From assembly GCF_900113485.1 (NCBI RefSeq), contig NZ_FOPM01000004.1:183150-247149 (forward strand): a stretch of 64,000 nt of DNA, read 5' to 3'. Positions within the stretch are counted from its first letter, which is position 1, and every line of letters starts with the position of its first letter. The DNA comes from Methylobacterium gossipiicola. GTDB lineage: Bacteria; Pseudomonadota; Alphaproteobacteria; Rhizobiales; Beijerinckiaceae. The translations under genes and the position numbers were made by a program. This document shows, piece after piece, positions 54,628 to 62,765 of this stretch. Under the pieces are notes generated by a model, which searched no databases, was not told where the DNA came from, and worked only from the letters and a program-made list of their open reading frames with translations.

Positions 54628-55701
54628 TCACCGGATCGGCGGCCCGTATTGCAGGCCGCCCTGGTTCCACAGGGCGTTGCGGCCGCGCGGGATCTTGAGG
54701 GGGGTGGCGTCGCCGAGGTTGCGGGCGAAGCTGTCGCCGTAATTGCCGACGTGGCGCACGATGCGGAAGACCCAATCGGCCGTCAGGCCGAGGCGCTCGC
54801 CGTAGGCACCCTCGAGGCCGAGGATGCGCCGCACGTCGGGGCTCGGGGCGTCGTCCCGCATCCGCGCGACGTTGGCTTGGCCGATCCCCGCCTCCTCGGC
54901 GTCGAGCATGGCGTAATGGGTCCAGGCGACGAGGTCGCGCCACTGGTCGTCGCCCTGGCGCACCCCGGGGGCGAACGGCTCCTTGGAGATGGCCTCCTCC
55001 AGGATCACGTGCTCGTCGGGATGGGCGGTCTTCAGGCGCTCGCCGTAGAGGGAGGACTGGTCCGTCGAATAGGCGTCGCAGCGTCCGGATTCGTAGGCGC
55101 CGAGCGTCTGCTCGCTATTGGCGAAGGTGACGACCCGGTAGGTCAGGCCCCGGGTGCGGAACCAATCCGCGAGGTTGAGCTCCGTGGTGGTGCCCTGCTG
55201 CAGGCAGATCGTCGCCCGGTCGAGCCCCTTCACGGCGGTGATGCCGAGGGATTTGCGCACGAGGAAGCCCTGCCCGTCGTAGAAGGTGATGGCGGGAAAG
55301 TTCATGGCCGCCGTGTCGCGGGACAGGGTCCAGGTGGTGTTGCGGGCCAGCACGTCGATTTCGCCCGATTGCAGGGCGGTGAAGCGCGCGGCGGACGATT
55401 GCGGGATGAAGCGCACGGCCTGCGGATCATCGAAGATCGCCGCCGCCAGGGCCCGGCAGAAATCGACGTCGAGGCCGGTCCAACGGCCCTGACCGTCGGG
55501 CACGCTGAAGCCCGCCACCCCGGGGCTGACGCCACAGACGAGGTGCCCGCGCGCCTTGACCTGCGCCAGGGTGCGCTCGGCCGGCGCCGGCTCGGCCGAG
55601 GCGGGGAGGGGGACGAGGAGCGCGAGGCCGAGGAGCAGAGCGGCCTTCGGGGGTAGGGCAGCCTTCGGGGGTAGGGCGGCTTGGGGTCGAACCACGCGCA
55701 T
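54628..55701 (-). CDS. aapJ: General amino-acid ABC transporter substrate-binding protein
   Basis: The 357-residue periplasmic binding protein has a signal peptide ending PLPASAEP. The mature domain has LAQVKARGHLVCGVSPGVAG, GLDVDFCRALAAAIFDDPQA, GEIDVLARNTTWTLSRDTA and GNYGDSFARNLGD. The unusually long n-region holds an exact six-residue duplication (AALPPK twice, 18-bp repeats at about 55642-55677), which probably arose by slippage. It is the first gene of the aap operon and is followed by a large stem-loop. Confidence 0.94.
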   Translation of the reverse strand: MRVVRPQAALPPKAALPPKAALLLGLALLVPLPASAEPAPAERTLAQVKARGHLVCGVSPGVAGFSVPDGQGRWTGLDVDFCRALAAAIFDDPQAVRFIPQSSAARFTALQSGEIDVLARNTTWTLSRDTAAMNFPAITFYDGQGFLVRKSLGITAVKGLDRATICLQQGTTTELNLADWFRTRGLTYRVVTFANSEQTLGAYESGRCDAYSTDQSSLYGERLKTAHPDEHVILEEAISKEPFAPGVRQGDDQWRDLVAWTHYAMLDAEEAGIGQANVARMRDDAPSPDVRRILGLEGAYGERLGLTADWVFRIVRHVGNYGDSFARNLGDATPLKIPRGRNALWNQGGLQYGPPIR

Positions 55702-55764
55702 CCGTCTCCGCGATCGGGGGTATCCGGGCGTCTTCTACCAGCGACGCCCGGCCGAGCGAACCCT

Positions 55765-55941
55765 CTAGCCCTCGGCCTCCGGCGAACCGGCCTCCTCGTA
55801 GGCCTGGAGCCAGGCCTGCCGGTCGTCCGAGCCCTCCGGGTAGGGGCAGGACTCGGCGGGTTTGCCGTACAGGCGGGCGTTGCGGCCCTGGATGAAGGCG
55901 CTGTCGCTGGCCGTGGCCGTGGCGTTGGGATCGGTGGCCAT
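55765..55941 (-). CDS. rmf: Ribosome modulation factor-like protein
   Basis: The 58-residue product MATDPNATATASDSAFIQGR continues NARLYGKPAESCPYPEGSDD and RQAWLQAYEEA. The core A-x-x-x-G-x(n)-CPY-x(n)-R-x-x-W-x-x-GW/AYE is the RMF family pattern: E. coli RMF has GY-AGL-G-S-K-CPY-x(n)-R-x-x-WLGGWREA. RMF-type proteins dimerise or inactivate 70S ribosomes in stationary phase. Its short length is normal. It lies 63 bases upstream of aapJ on the same strand, but probably is its own unit. Confidence 0.8.
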   Translation of the reverse strand: MATDPNATATASDSAFIQGRNARLYGKPAESCPYPEGSDDRQAWLQAYEEAGSPEAEG

Positions 55942-56056
55942 ATCAAGACTCCGTGAAGCGGGACGACGCGGGCCGCGCCGCCGTGCGGTTCATTAACGGT
56001 CCTGCGCTACGGGTGTTGCGGTCCACGTTCCTTGCGTATCTTGGAAGTGCGTTCCC

Positions 56057-56365
56057 GTGCGTATCCTGCGTTCCCTCCTCGTGGCGGGACTCTTCGGAGT
56101 CAGCCTCACGATCATCGGTTTCACCTGCGTCGACCGCCTCGATCATCCGGCGGCGACTCCCACGACCGCCCTGGCCCGCCCGGTGATGGCCGAGCCCCTC
56201 GCCACAGGCTCGATCGCGACAAGCGCGGTGTCCCCGGCGCCCGAGGCGCCCGCCCCGGTCAAGGCCGCCAAGGTGGCCCGGAAGGCGATGGAGGGCTTCG
56301 ACACCGAGCGCCTCAACGCCCTCATGCGCGGCGATCCCTCGGTCACCCTGTCGCGCACGCGCTGA
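56057..56365 (+). CDS. Hypothetical exported or membrane-anchored protein
   Basis: The 102-residue protein has an N-terminal hydrophobic helix (LRSLLVAGLFGVSLTIIGFT, possibly an uncleaved anchor or signal), a low-complexity Ala/Pro/Thr middle (about 35-75) and a small conserved-looking end GFDTERLNALMRGDPSVTLS. GTG 56057 is the only good start. I do not recognise a family. It is divergent from the RMF-like gene (115 bases between starts) and precedes rarD by 56 bases. Confidence 0.55.
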   Translation: MRILRSLLVAGLFGVSLTIIGFTCVDRLDHPAATPTTALARPVMAEPLATGSIATSAVSPAPEAPAPVKAAKVARKAMEGFDTERLNALMRGDPSVTLSRTR

Positions 56366-56421
56366 TCGAACGCCTGCTATAAGCTCCCCCGCGCGGGACG
56401 GCCCGCGCGGGGGAGCCGGGT

Positions 56422-57279
56422 TTGGGCCTGATCTACGCGCTCGGCGCCTATCTCAGCTGGGGCCTCGTGGTGCCGGTGCATTTCCGGCTCCTCGACGCGG
56501 TGCCGGCCGAAAGCATCCTGGCTCACCGCATCGTCTGGTCGGCCGTCCTCGTGGCCGGGCTCCTCGCGGCCCTGCGGCGCCGTATCCGCAATCCGTTCCC
56601 CCTTCGGCCCCGCCACGGGTTACTCGTGCTCTCGGCCGGCCTCATCGGGGTGAACTGGTTGCTCTACCTGCGGGCGGTGCAATCGGGGCACATGCTGGAT
56701 GCGAGCCTCGGCTACTTCATCAACCCGCTCATAAGCGTGGTCCTCGGCGCCGTGGTGCTGGGTGAGCGCCTGCGCCCCGTCCAGGGAGCCGCCGTGGCGC
56801 TGGCCGCCGGGGCCGTGCTCCTGGCGGTGGTCCTTGCCGGCCACCTGCCCTGGCTGTCCCTGGCGCTGGCCGCGAGCTTCGCCCTCTACGGCCTCGTGCG
56901 CAAGGTCGTGGGCGTCGACGCCGTGGTGGGCTTCGCCGCCGAGACCGTCGTGCTGCTGCCCGTGGCGTTGGGCTACCTCGCCCTGTTCGCGCCGCCCGTG
57001 ATCGAGGGAAATATGACGCGGGCCGGCCTCCTCGTGCTCACCGGCGTCACCACCGCCCTGCCGCTGATCTGGTTCGCGGCGGCCGCCGAGCGCCTGACGC
57101 TCGCGACCCTCGGCCTCATGCAGTACCTCGCCCCGAGCTGCCTCCTCGTGCTCAGCGTGACGGCCTACGGCGAGCGCCTCGAACCCCACCGGCTGGTGCT
57201 GTTCGGCCTGATCTGGCTGGCGCTGGCCCTCTACGCGGCGGATGCGTTCCAGGCGGCGCGGCGTGCGCGGGAAGCTTGA
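56422..57279 (+). CDS. rarD: EamA-family transporter RarD
   Basis: The 285-residue inner-membrane protein of the drug/metabolite transporter superfamily has about ten helices in two EamA repeats. Family motifs include GLIYALGAYLSWGLVVPVHF, HRIVWSAVLVAGLLA, GVNWLLYLRAVQSGHMLDAS, LGYFINPLISVVLG and LGLMQYLAPSCLLVLSVTAY, which match RarD. It starts at TTG 56422 behind GGGGGAGCCGGG. The transported compound is not known for most members. Confidence 0.9.
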   Translation: MGLIYALGAYLSWGLVVPVHFRLLDAVPAESILAHRIVWSAVLVAGLLAALRRRIRNPFPLRPRHGLLVLSAGLIGVNWLLYLRAVQSGHMLDASLGYFINPLISVVLGAVVLGERLRPVQGAAVALAAGAVLLAVVLAGHLPWLSLALAASFALYGLVRKVVGVDAVVGFAAETVVLLPVALGYLALFAPPVIEGNMTRAGLLVLTGVTTALPLIWFAAAAERLTLATLGLMQYLAPSCLLVLSVTAYGERLEPHRLVLFGLIWLALALYAADAFQAARRAREA

Positions 57280-57334
57280 ACCGCTCGCTCCGGCGGGGGC
57301 GCCGTGCGAGGCTCGTCCGCCGGAGGGAGACCGC

Positions 57335-58354
57335 ATGAGCCGCAACCGCATCACCGACATTCCCGGCCTACGCGTCGGCCACGCGCAGGACCTGCGCCTC
57401 GGCAGCGGCGTCACGGCGATCGTCTTCGACGAGCCCGTTGTGGCCGGCGTCGATGTCCGGGGCGGCGGGCCGGGGACGCGGGAGACCGACCTCCTCGATC
57501 CCGAGCGCACGGTGGAGCGCATCGACGCCTTGGTGCTCTCGGGCGGCTCGGCCTTCGGCCTCGACGCGGCGGCGGGCGCCATGGCGGCGCTCGCCGAGGC
57601 CGGACGGGGCTTTCCCGTGGGGTCCGCCCGCGTGCCCATCGTGCCCGGGGCCGTGCTGTTCGACCTCCTCAACGGCGGCGACAAGGCATGGGGCGACGGG
57701 GATCCGGGCCGGTTCCCGCCCTACCGGGAGCTCGGCGACGCGGCGGCGCGGGCGGCGGCCCTGGATTTCGCCCTCGGCTCCGTCGGGGCCGGCACGGGGG
57801 CGACCACGGCCAACCTCAAGGGCGGGGTCGGCTCGGCCTCGGCCGAGGTGCCGGGCGTCGCCGCGCGGGTCGGGGCGCTCGCCGTCGTCAACGCCTTCGG
57901 CCGGGTCACCGTGGGCGACAGGGCACGGTTCTGGGCGGCACCCTACGAGATCGGCGACGAGTTCGGGGGCTTAGGCTTTCCCAAGGCGATGCCGGACGAG
58001 GCGTTCGACTGGCCGCGCAAGGGGCTGGCGGGGGCCAACACGACACTGGCCGTCGTCGCCACCGATGCGATCCTGTCGAAAGCGCAGGCCCGGCGCCTCG
58101 CGGTGATGGCCCAGGACGGCCTCGCCCGGGCGATCCACCCCGTGCACACGCCGCTCGACGGCGACATCGTCTTCGCCGTGGCGACGGGGCGGGTGCCGCT
58201 CGCCGACCCCGTCCTCGATCTCGCGCGCCTCGGCGACGCCGCCGCCCGGACCCTGGCGCGGGCCGTCGCCATCGGGGTGCATCGGGCGACGTCCCTGCCG
58301 GGCCTCGACCGGATGCCCCCGGCCTGGGCAGAGTGTTTCGAAGCAGGAACCTAG
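57335..58354 (+). CDS. P1 family peptidase (DmpA/BapA-type aminopeptidase)
   Basis: This self-processing Ntn-like hydrolase is related to L-aminopeptidase/D-esterase DmpA. The 339-residue protein reads NRITDIPGLRVGHAQDLRLG, VLSGGSAFGLDAAAGAMAAL, GTGATTANLKGGVGSASAEV and the cleavage/nucleophile region GLAGANTTLAVVATDAILSK, in which the Thr after Asn is the predicted catalytic N-terminal residue. Length fits. ATG 57335 is preceded by GGAGGGAGA. The copy C repeat follows its stop. Confidence 0.9.
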   Translation: MSRNRITDIPGLRVGHAQDLRLGSGVTAIVFDEPVVAGVDVRGGGPGTRETDLLDPERTVERIDALVLSGGSAFGLDAAAGAMAALAEAGRGFPVGSARVPIVPGAVLFDLLNGGDKAWGDGDPGRFPPYRELGDAAARAAALDFALGSVGAGTGATTANLKGGVGSASAEVPGVAARVGALAVVNAFGRVTVGDRARFWAAPYEIGDEFGGLGFPKAMPDEAFDWPRKGLAGANTTLAVVATDAILSKAQARRLAVMAQDGLARAIHPVHTPLDGDIVFAVATGRVPLADPVLDLARLGDAAARTLARAVAIGVHRATSLPGLDRMPPAWAECFEAGT

Positions 58355-58361
58355 AATCAGG

Positions 58362-58460
58362 GTCCGAAGGGCCGAGCCCTTCGCGGAGCCAGGGCGGCGC
58401 CCCGGTCTCTCTGTCGGGCTCTGCCCGACACCCGCCGAAGGGGTGCCCCGTTCGGGATCC
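58362..58460. repeat. Four-hairpin intergenic repeat, copy C (inverted)
   Basis: This is the reverse complement of the element at 34874 and 38101, somewhat diverged. Stems CCGAAGGG/CCCTTCG, CAGGGC/GCCCCG, GTCGGGC/GCCCGAC and GAAGGGG/CCCCGTTC occur in mirrored order. It again lies in a convergent intergenic gap, between the peptidase and a small minus-strand gene. Confidence 0.8.
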
Positions 58461-58469
58461 CGGATCGGC

Positions 58470-58751
58470 TCAACCCTGCGCCTCGGCCTTGGCATCGGCG
58501 ATGAGCCCGGCCAGCCCGGCATCGACCTCGGCGCCGAGCATCGCCCGCTCGGCCTCGGTGAGGTCGGCGGCCCAGCCGCGCTGCCCGAACCCCTCGGCGC
58601 ATTTGGCCCGCTCGGCGGTGAGGTAGGCTTCCGTCTCGGCGGGCTGCGTCCGCATGGCGTGGACGAGGCCGAACCAAGCCGCGCGCTCCACCACGGCGAG
58701 GCGGGCGCGCAGGCGGATCATCACCGCGCGGTCGGGGGCGATCGTGTCCAT
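58470..58751 (-). CDS. Hypothetical small helical protein
   Basis: The 93-residue product MDTIAPDRAVMIRLRARLAV, ERAAWFGLVHAMRTQPAETE, AYLTAERAKCAEGFGQRGWA, DLTEAERAMLGAEVDAGLA appears all-helical and charged, with one cysteine. No family is recognised. GC-rich codon use matches neighbours, so it is probably real. It is downstream of another small minus-strand gene (25 bases), perhaps in one transcript. Confidence 0.5.
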   Translation of the reverse strand: MDTIAPDRAVMIRLRARLAVVERAAWFGLVHAMRTQPAETEAYLTAERAKCAEGFGQRGWAADLTEAERAMLGAEVDAGLAGLIADAKAEAQG

Positions 58752-58776
58752 GTGGGGCCGGCTTCCTGTCGGGCAC

Positions 58777-58983
58777 TCAGCGCCGCGGTTCGCAGCGCGT
58801 CTTCACGTAGGTGTCCCGATCGTTGCCGTGGCCCGCATTGGCGGCGAGGACCGGCCCCTGCATCAGACACTCCTGAAGGGTGTGGGCCGGGCCGGTGATG
58901 ATGTCGAGGGCCGTCTCCCGCGAGCAATCGGGGGCCCGGACGGTGGAGGCGCAGACGAGGGCGACGACGAGGACTGGGTTCAT
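58777..58983 (-). CDS. Hypothetical small exported protein
   Basis: The 68-residue product MNPVLVVALVCASTVRAPDC looks like a short signal peptide followed by SRETALDIITGPAHTLQECL and YVKTRCEPRR. Three cysteines (about 20, 39 and 65) would lie in the periplasm. ATG 58983 directly precedes the hydrophobic segment; an upstream in-frame ATG at 59019 adds charged residues. No family is recognised. Confidence 0.5.
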   Translation of the reverse strand: MNPVLVVALVCASTVRAPDCSRETALDIITGPAHTLQECLMQGPVLAANAGHGNDRDTYVKTRCEPRR

Positions 58984-59356
58984 GACCCGATCACTTGGCG
59001 CAGGTGGCCGGCGCGGCAAGGGCAGGGCGACCGCGAACCTGCATGGAAATGCCGGATTCGGCGTCGCACCCGGCCTTCACACCCAGTTCAGCACCGCGAT
59101 CCCGCTTCGTATTTGATTTGTTCCGAAACCAATACGGCACAATTTTGCTATGATTAACATCCTAGGTTCTGCGACCTAGGATATTAGACCTATGTTCAGA
59201 CCGGTGCAGAGTGACGTCTGAGACAAATCAAGAACATAATGGAACAAACCTGTGGACGCTCCCGATGGCGTCCGATCCCGCCCCGCCGCCCGGTGTTAAG
59301 ATCTTCGTGCGAGAGCCAGTGCACGGGACAGGTCCCGGGCGAGGAACGGAGCGGGC
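58984..59356. other. AT-rich intergenic region with a palindrome
   Basis: This 373-base gap before the HerA-like gene becomes much richer in A/T than its surroundings from about 59105 to 59240 (TATTTGATTTGTTCC, CACAATTTTGCTATGATTAA). It contains a perfect hairpin ATCCTAGGT-TCTGCG-ACCTAGGAT at 59159-59182. No T-run follows, so it is not an obvious terminator. No ORF of any credibility was seen. The base composition suggests a promoter/operator region or foreign DNA. Confidence 0.5.
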
Positions 59357-60976
59357 ATGAGCGTCGGCATCGAGATGGGACTGAGCCTGGGGCCGGGCGC
59401 GGAGCCTGCCCGCCTCGACCTCGAGGAACTGCTGGCGACCCGTCTCCTGGTCCAGGGCAATTCCGGCTCGGGCAAGTCGCACCTGCTCCGCCGCCTCCTC
59501 GAGCAGAGCGCCGGCGCGGTCCAGCAGGTGATCGTCGATCCGGAGGGTGATTTCGTCACCCTGGCGGAGACCTACGGCCACGTGGTGGTGGACGGGGCGC
59601 ATGGCGAGGCGAACCTCCAGGCCATCGCCGCCCGGGTGCGGGCGCACCGGGTCTCCGTGGTGCTCACCCTGGAGAGCCTCGACATGGAGGCGCAGATGCG
59701 CGCGGCGGCCGCCTTCCTCGGCGGCCTGTTCGAGGCCGAACGCAGCCATTGGCATCCGGCCCTCGTGGTGGTGGACGAGGCGCAGATCTTCGCCCCCGCC
59801 GCCGCCGGCGACGTCTCGGACGAGGCGCGCAAAGCCTCCCTCGGTGCCATGACCAACCTCATGTGTCGCGGCCGCAAGCGGGGCTTGGCCGGCATCATCG
59901 CCACCCAGCGTCTGGCCAAGCTCGCCAAGAACGTCGCGGCGGAAGCCACGAACTTCCTCATGGGCCGCACCTTCCTCGACATCGACATGGCGCGGGCCGC
60001 CGACCTGCTCGGCCTCGACCGGCGCGGCGCCGAGCGGTTCCGCGATCTGGCGCGCGGTGAATTCGTGGCCCTCGGACCGGCCCTCAGCCGCCGGCCCCTC
60101 GCCCTGCGCATCGGCCCCGTCACCACCTCGGCGCGGTCGGGTTCGCCCAAACTCGTGCCCCTGCCGGCCCCGGCGGACGCGGATCTGCGCGCCCTCATTC
60201 TCACCCGCTCGGACGCGGAGAGCGGCCCGGCCTGGGCGCCGGCCCCGCGCACGCCGCCGACCCCGCGGGCCACGCCCGCCGACCTCATGCGCGAACTGAG
60301 CGCCTACCGACCCGAGCCCGTGGAGGCGCCCGAGCCCATGAGCGAAGAGGAGATGCGGGCGGGCTGCGAGGCGGTCCTGCGCGGCATCGCCGCCGATCCC
60401 GATGCCGGCGGCCAGCCCGTGGCGGTGGTGTATCAGGACTTCCTCGTGCGCTGCCGCATGCGCGGCCTCGACGGCGAATCCTTGAGCCTCGCCGCCTTCC
60501 GCCGCCGCCTCGGCGTCGCCCGGGCCGGCATCGACGAGACCGAGCCGGCCGGCGAGGCGGAGGGACGCTGGGACGAGGCCCAGGCCGCCGCCGCCGCCCT
60601 GCCGGACGAGGTCCAGGGCCTGTTCCTCATGCTCGCCCGCGCGGCCCTGGCCGGCGAGCCGTGCCCCGGCGACGAGGCCCTGGCCCGGGCCATCGGCAGC
60701 CGCTCACCGGGCCGGGCCAAGCGCCTGCTCGCCTATGTCGAGACGCGGGGCGCCATCGTGTGCCGCATGGATTATCGCGGCAATCGGGTCGTCGCCCTGC
60801 CGGCCCTGGGCTGCGAGACGGCGCCGGGCGATCCGAAGGCCCCGGTGGGAGACGGCAAGGCTCCGGCGGACGACAAGGCGCCCGCAGCCGAGGCCAAATC
60901 CGCCATGGCCAAGTCCGGCCCGGCCAAGTCCGGCCCGGCGGCGCCCGAGATGCCGAGCCTGTTCGCGGCCGAGTAG
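59357..60976 (+). CDS. HerA/FtsK-like P-loop ATPase (DUF87 type)
   Basis: The 539-residue protein has an N-terminal RecA-like ATPase with Walker A LVQGNSGSGKSHLLRRLL (about 31-48), VIVDPEGDFVTLAETYGHVV, Walker B ALVVVDEAQIFAPAAAG and GLAGIIATQRLAKLAKNVAA, with sensor-like residues. This is the HerA/DUF87 helicase-translocase pattern. The C-terminal half (about 300-480) is of unknown fold, with a possible winged helix at 440-475, and the tail is a Lys/Ala/Pro repeat (AKSGPAKSGPA). HerA proteins usually pair with NurA or an anti-phage effector; none is adjacent. Confidence 0.8.
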   Translation: MSVGIEMGLSLGPGAEPARLDLEELLATRLLVQGNSGSGKSHLLRRLLEQSAGAVQQVIVDPEGDFVTLAETYGHVVVDGAHGEANLQAIAARVRAHRVSVVLTLESLDMEAQMRAAAAFLGGLFEAERSHWHPALVVVDEAQIFAPAAAGDVSDEARKASLGAMTNLMCRGRKRGLAGIIATQRLAKLAKNVAAEATNFLMGRTFLDIDMARAADLLGLDRRGAERFRDLARGEFVALGPALSRRPLALRIGPVTTSARSGSPKLVPLPAPADADLRALILTRSDAESGPAWAPAPRTPPTPRATPADLMRELSAYRPEPVEAPEPMSEEEMRAGCEAVLRGIAADPDAGGQPVAVVYQDFLVRCRMRGLDGESLSLAAFRRRLGVARAGIDETEPAGEAEGRWDEAQAAAAALPDEVQGLFLMLARAALAGEPCPGDEALARAIGSRSPGRAKRLLAYVETRGAIVCRMDYRGNRVVALPALGCETAPGDPKAPVGDGKAPADDKAPAAEAKSAMAKSGPAKSGPAAPEMPSLFAAE

Positions 60977-60998
60977 GACCCGGCCGCGTGGCGCTGCC

Positions 60999-61568
60999 CT
61001 ACTTGATCACCGCGCAGGCGATCCGGGGACCGGCGCCGCCGATGGGCTGGGTCACGTGGTCGTCGGGATTGGCGTGGATGATGAGGGCCGAGCCGTCGCC
61101 GTCCTTCAGTCCACCCTCGCCGGTCAGCGGGGTCTCGCTCGACACCTCGGCGTTCACCGAGCCGTCGGCGTTGGCGTAGACGTTGGGTAGGTCGCCCTCG
61201 TCCGGGCCGTCGGCGTTCAGCAGGCCGTGCTTGCTCTGGTCGTGGTTCACATGGGCCTTCGACTTCTCGAACTTTTCCGTGTCCGAGCAATCGCCGACCG
61301 CGTGGAAGTGAATGCCGTGCCAGCCGGGCGGCAGGCCGCCGGGATTGATCGTCACGCGCATCACCAGGGTGTTGGCGCCGTCGCGCAGGGCAATCTTGCC
61401 GATGGCCTCACCCTTGCCGTTGCGGATCTCGGATTCGAACGTCTGCGGGGTGGCCGGAGCCGGCGGCGGGGTCTGGGCCGGGGCTTCCTGAGCCTGAGCG
61501 GCGCCGGTCGCCAAAGTGGCACCGGCCGCCAGGCCGGCGAGGGAGATGATCGACAGGACGCGTCTCAT
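60999..61568 (-). CDS. sodC: Periplasmic Cu,Zn superoxide dismutase
   Basis: SodC dismutates superoxide in the periplasm. The 189-residue protein has a signal peptide (LSIISLAGLAAGATLATGAA QAQ). Copper/zinc ligands lie in PPGWHGIHFHAVGDCSD (two His of the HxH and the loop cysteine), KAHVNHDQSKHGLLNADGPD (bridging and zinc His, Asp) and SALIIHANPDDHVTQP (His), with the active-site Arg and second Cys in GPRIACAVI. All ligands appear present. ATG 61568 gives the signal peptide directly. Confidence 0.95.
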   Translation of the reverse strand: MRRVLSIISLAGLAAGATLATGAAQAQEAPAQTPPPAPATPQTFESEIRNGKGEAIGKIALRDGANTLVMRVTINPGGLPPGWHGIHFHAVGDCSDTEKFEKSKAHVNHDQSKHGLLNADGPDEGDLPNVYANADGSVNAEVSSETPLTGEGGLKDGDGSALIIHANPDDHVTQPIGGAGPRIACAVIK

Positions 61569-61855
61569 GGGGCGGTCTTCCTCCGTGCCAGGGGCTTCGA
61601 GCCTCAACGAAGCCAACACCCGGACGATCCGGACCGTACCGATAAAGGGCCGTCGCGAAACCCCCGGGGCCGGGTGTTCGGACCCGGGGCCGTCAATCCC
61701 CTGCGGTGCGCGCGATGTTGGCGAACCTCGTCGCGGCGGGTCGTACCGTGGACGGCGCGTTGAGATTCTCTTAATCTTTCATATGGTCCGGGCGAATCCT
61801 GTTCAATTCGGCTGCCTCGCGCGATCTCGGGGGCTGGACCGCTCGGGAGAGTTCC

Positions 61856-62467
61856 ATGTCCGTGCCCCTTCGCTCGGCCGCCAGCCTGCTGGCTCTGCTG
61901 GCCATCAGCTGCGCTGGTGCCTTGCCGGCTCACGCCGCCCCGGAGGGGCGGGCCTGGACCGATCCCCCGGCGCGGGGCGCCGCCCTGACACCGGAGCCTG
62001 ACGCCGCGCACACCGCTTCGCCCGCGACGTCCGCGCCCCGCGCGGCGGATTCGAAGTCCCGCGCGGCGGATGTGGAGCCTCACGCGGCGGAGTCCGAACG
62101 CGACGCGGCGTCTTCCGAGCCGAAGGCCACCGCATCGAAGCGCCGCGTGGCCGTGGCCAAGCCGCGCATCGCGGCGGTCCGATCCCGGAGCGTCGCCGTC
62201 CATCCCGGTCCCGTGAGCAGGCCCGCCCGTCCGGCCCCCTCCCGAATCGCCGCTCCGGCCCGGTCCCGGATGTCCAATCCCCGTTCCCCGCGCTACGGCT
62301 TCCTGCCGCCGCCCCCGCCGCCCGGGATGGTCTACGCCGTGTCGCGGGTCCAGCGCATCCGCCAAGCCGAGGCGGTGGGTTATCTCGTCATGCGCCGCAG
62401 CACCTTCGCGGCGCCCGACGGTCGCCTCGTGTACGACTACCGCCCCTACGACGCCGACGATGAGTGA
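61856..62467 (+). CDS. Hypothetical exported Ala/Pro/Arg-rich protein
   Basis: The 203-residue product has a signal peptide (LRSAASLLALLAISCAGALP AHAAP), a low-complexity Ala/Ser/Pro/Arg region (about 30-145, with repeating AADSKSRAADVE-like segments), and a small ordered C-terminus PRYGFLPPPPPPGMVYAVSR, QRIRQAEAVGYLVMRR, DGRLVYDYRPYD. The function is unknown. The low complexity makes the true extent of the folded domain uncertain, but the signal peptide, ribosome site GGAGAG and clean C-terminus support a real gene. Confidence 0.65.
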   Translation: MSVPLRSAASLLALLAISCAGALPAHAAPEGRAWTDPPARGAALTPEPDAAHTASPATSAPRAADSKSRAADVEPHAAESERDAASSEPKATASKRRVAVAKPRIAAVRSRSVAVHPGPVSRPARPAPSRIAAPARSRMSNPRSPRYGFLPPPPPPGMVYAVSRVQRIRQAEAVGYLVMRRSTFAAPDGRLVYDYRPYDADDE

Positions 62468-62476
62468 GGCCGGACA

Positions 62477-62504
62477 CGAAAAACCCCGCCGGAATGGGCG
62501 GGGT
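62477..62504 (-). terminator. Intrinsic terminator of the GcrA-like gene
   Basis: On the minus strand ACCCCGCC and GGCGGGGT pair around CATTCC and are followed by TTTTTCG. It lies 28 bases beyond the stop of the minus-strand gene at 62532. Confidence 0.75.
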
Positions 62505-62531
62505 CGAAGGCCGTGGGCGATGATGGAGCGC

Positions 62532-62765
62532 TCAGCGCAGGCGGCCGGGGCGGGCCGGTTCGAACACGATGCGGCGATGATAGGCGCACCAGCTCTTGCC
62601 GTCCGGCACGGGCGCGCCGCAGCACACGGCGCGGTCGTTGGGTTCGCCGATGATGAACTTGCACACGAATGCCCCCGATTGCGCGAACGGAACCCGCAGG
62701 GAGGCGGACGGTTCGGCGATGGCGTCGGCTTCGCCGACCTGGGACATGCGGACAAGCTGATTCAT
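62532..62765 (-). CDS. GcrA C-terminal-domain-like mini-protein
   Basis: The 77-residue product contains FVCKFIIGEPNDRAVCCGAP, then KSWCAYHRRIVFEPARP. The Cys-x-x-x-(I)GEP-x(n)-CCGAP-x(n)-WC-x-YH pattern resembles the C-terminal domain of GcrA, the alphaproteobacterial cell-cycle regulator (CxWPIGDP...FCG...YCxYH). The N-terminal DNA-binding helix-turn-helix of GcrA is absent. ATG 62765 (MNQLVRMSQVGE) is used; the frame extends upstream to 62939 without conserved sequence. It could be a stand-alone domain or a fragment. Confidence 0.6.
   Translation of the reverse strand: MNQLVRMSQVGEADAIAEPSASLRVPFAQSGAFVCKFIIGEPNDRAVCCGAPVPDGKSWCAYHRRIVFEPARPGRLR

Noticed and set aside
59239-59550. ORF starting MEQTCGRSRWRP upstream of the HerA-like gene
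   Set aside because: It quickly becomes Arg/Pro-rich and overlaps the HerA-like start in another frame; no family resemblance.
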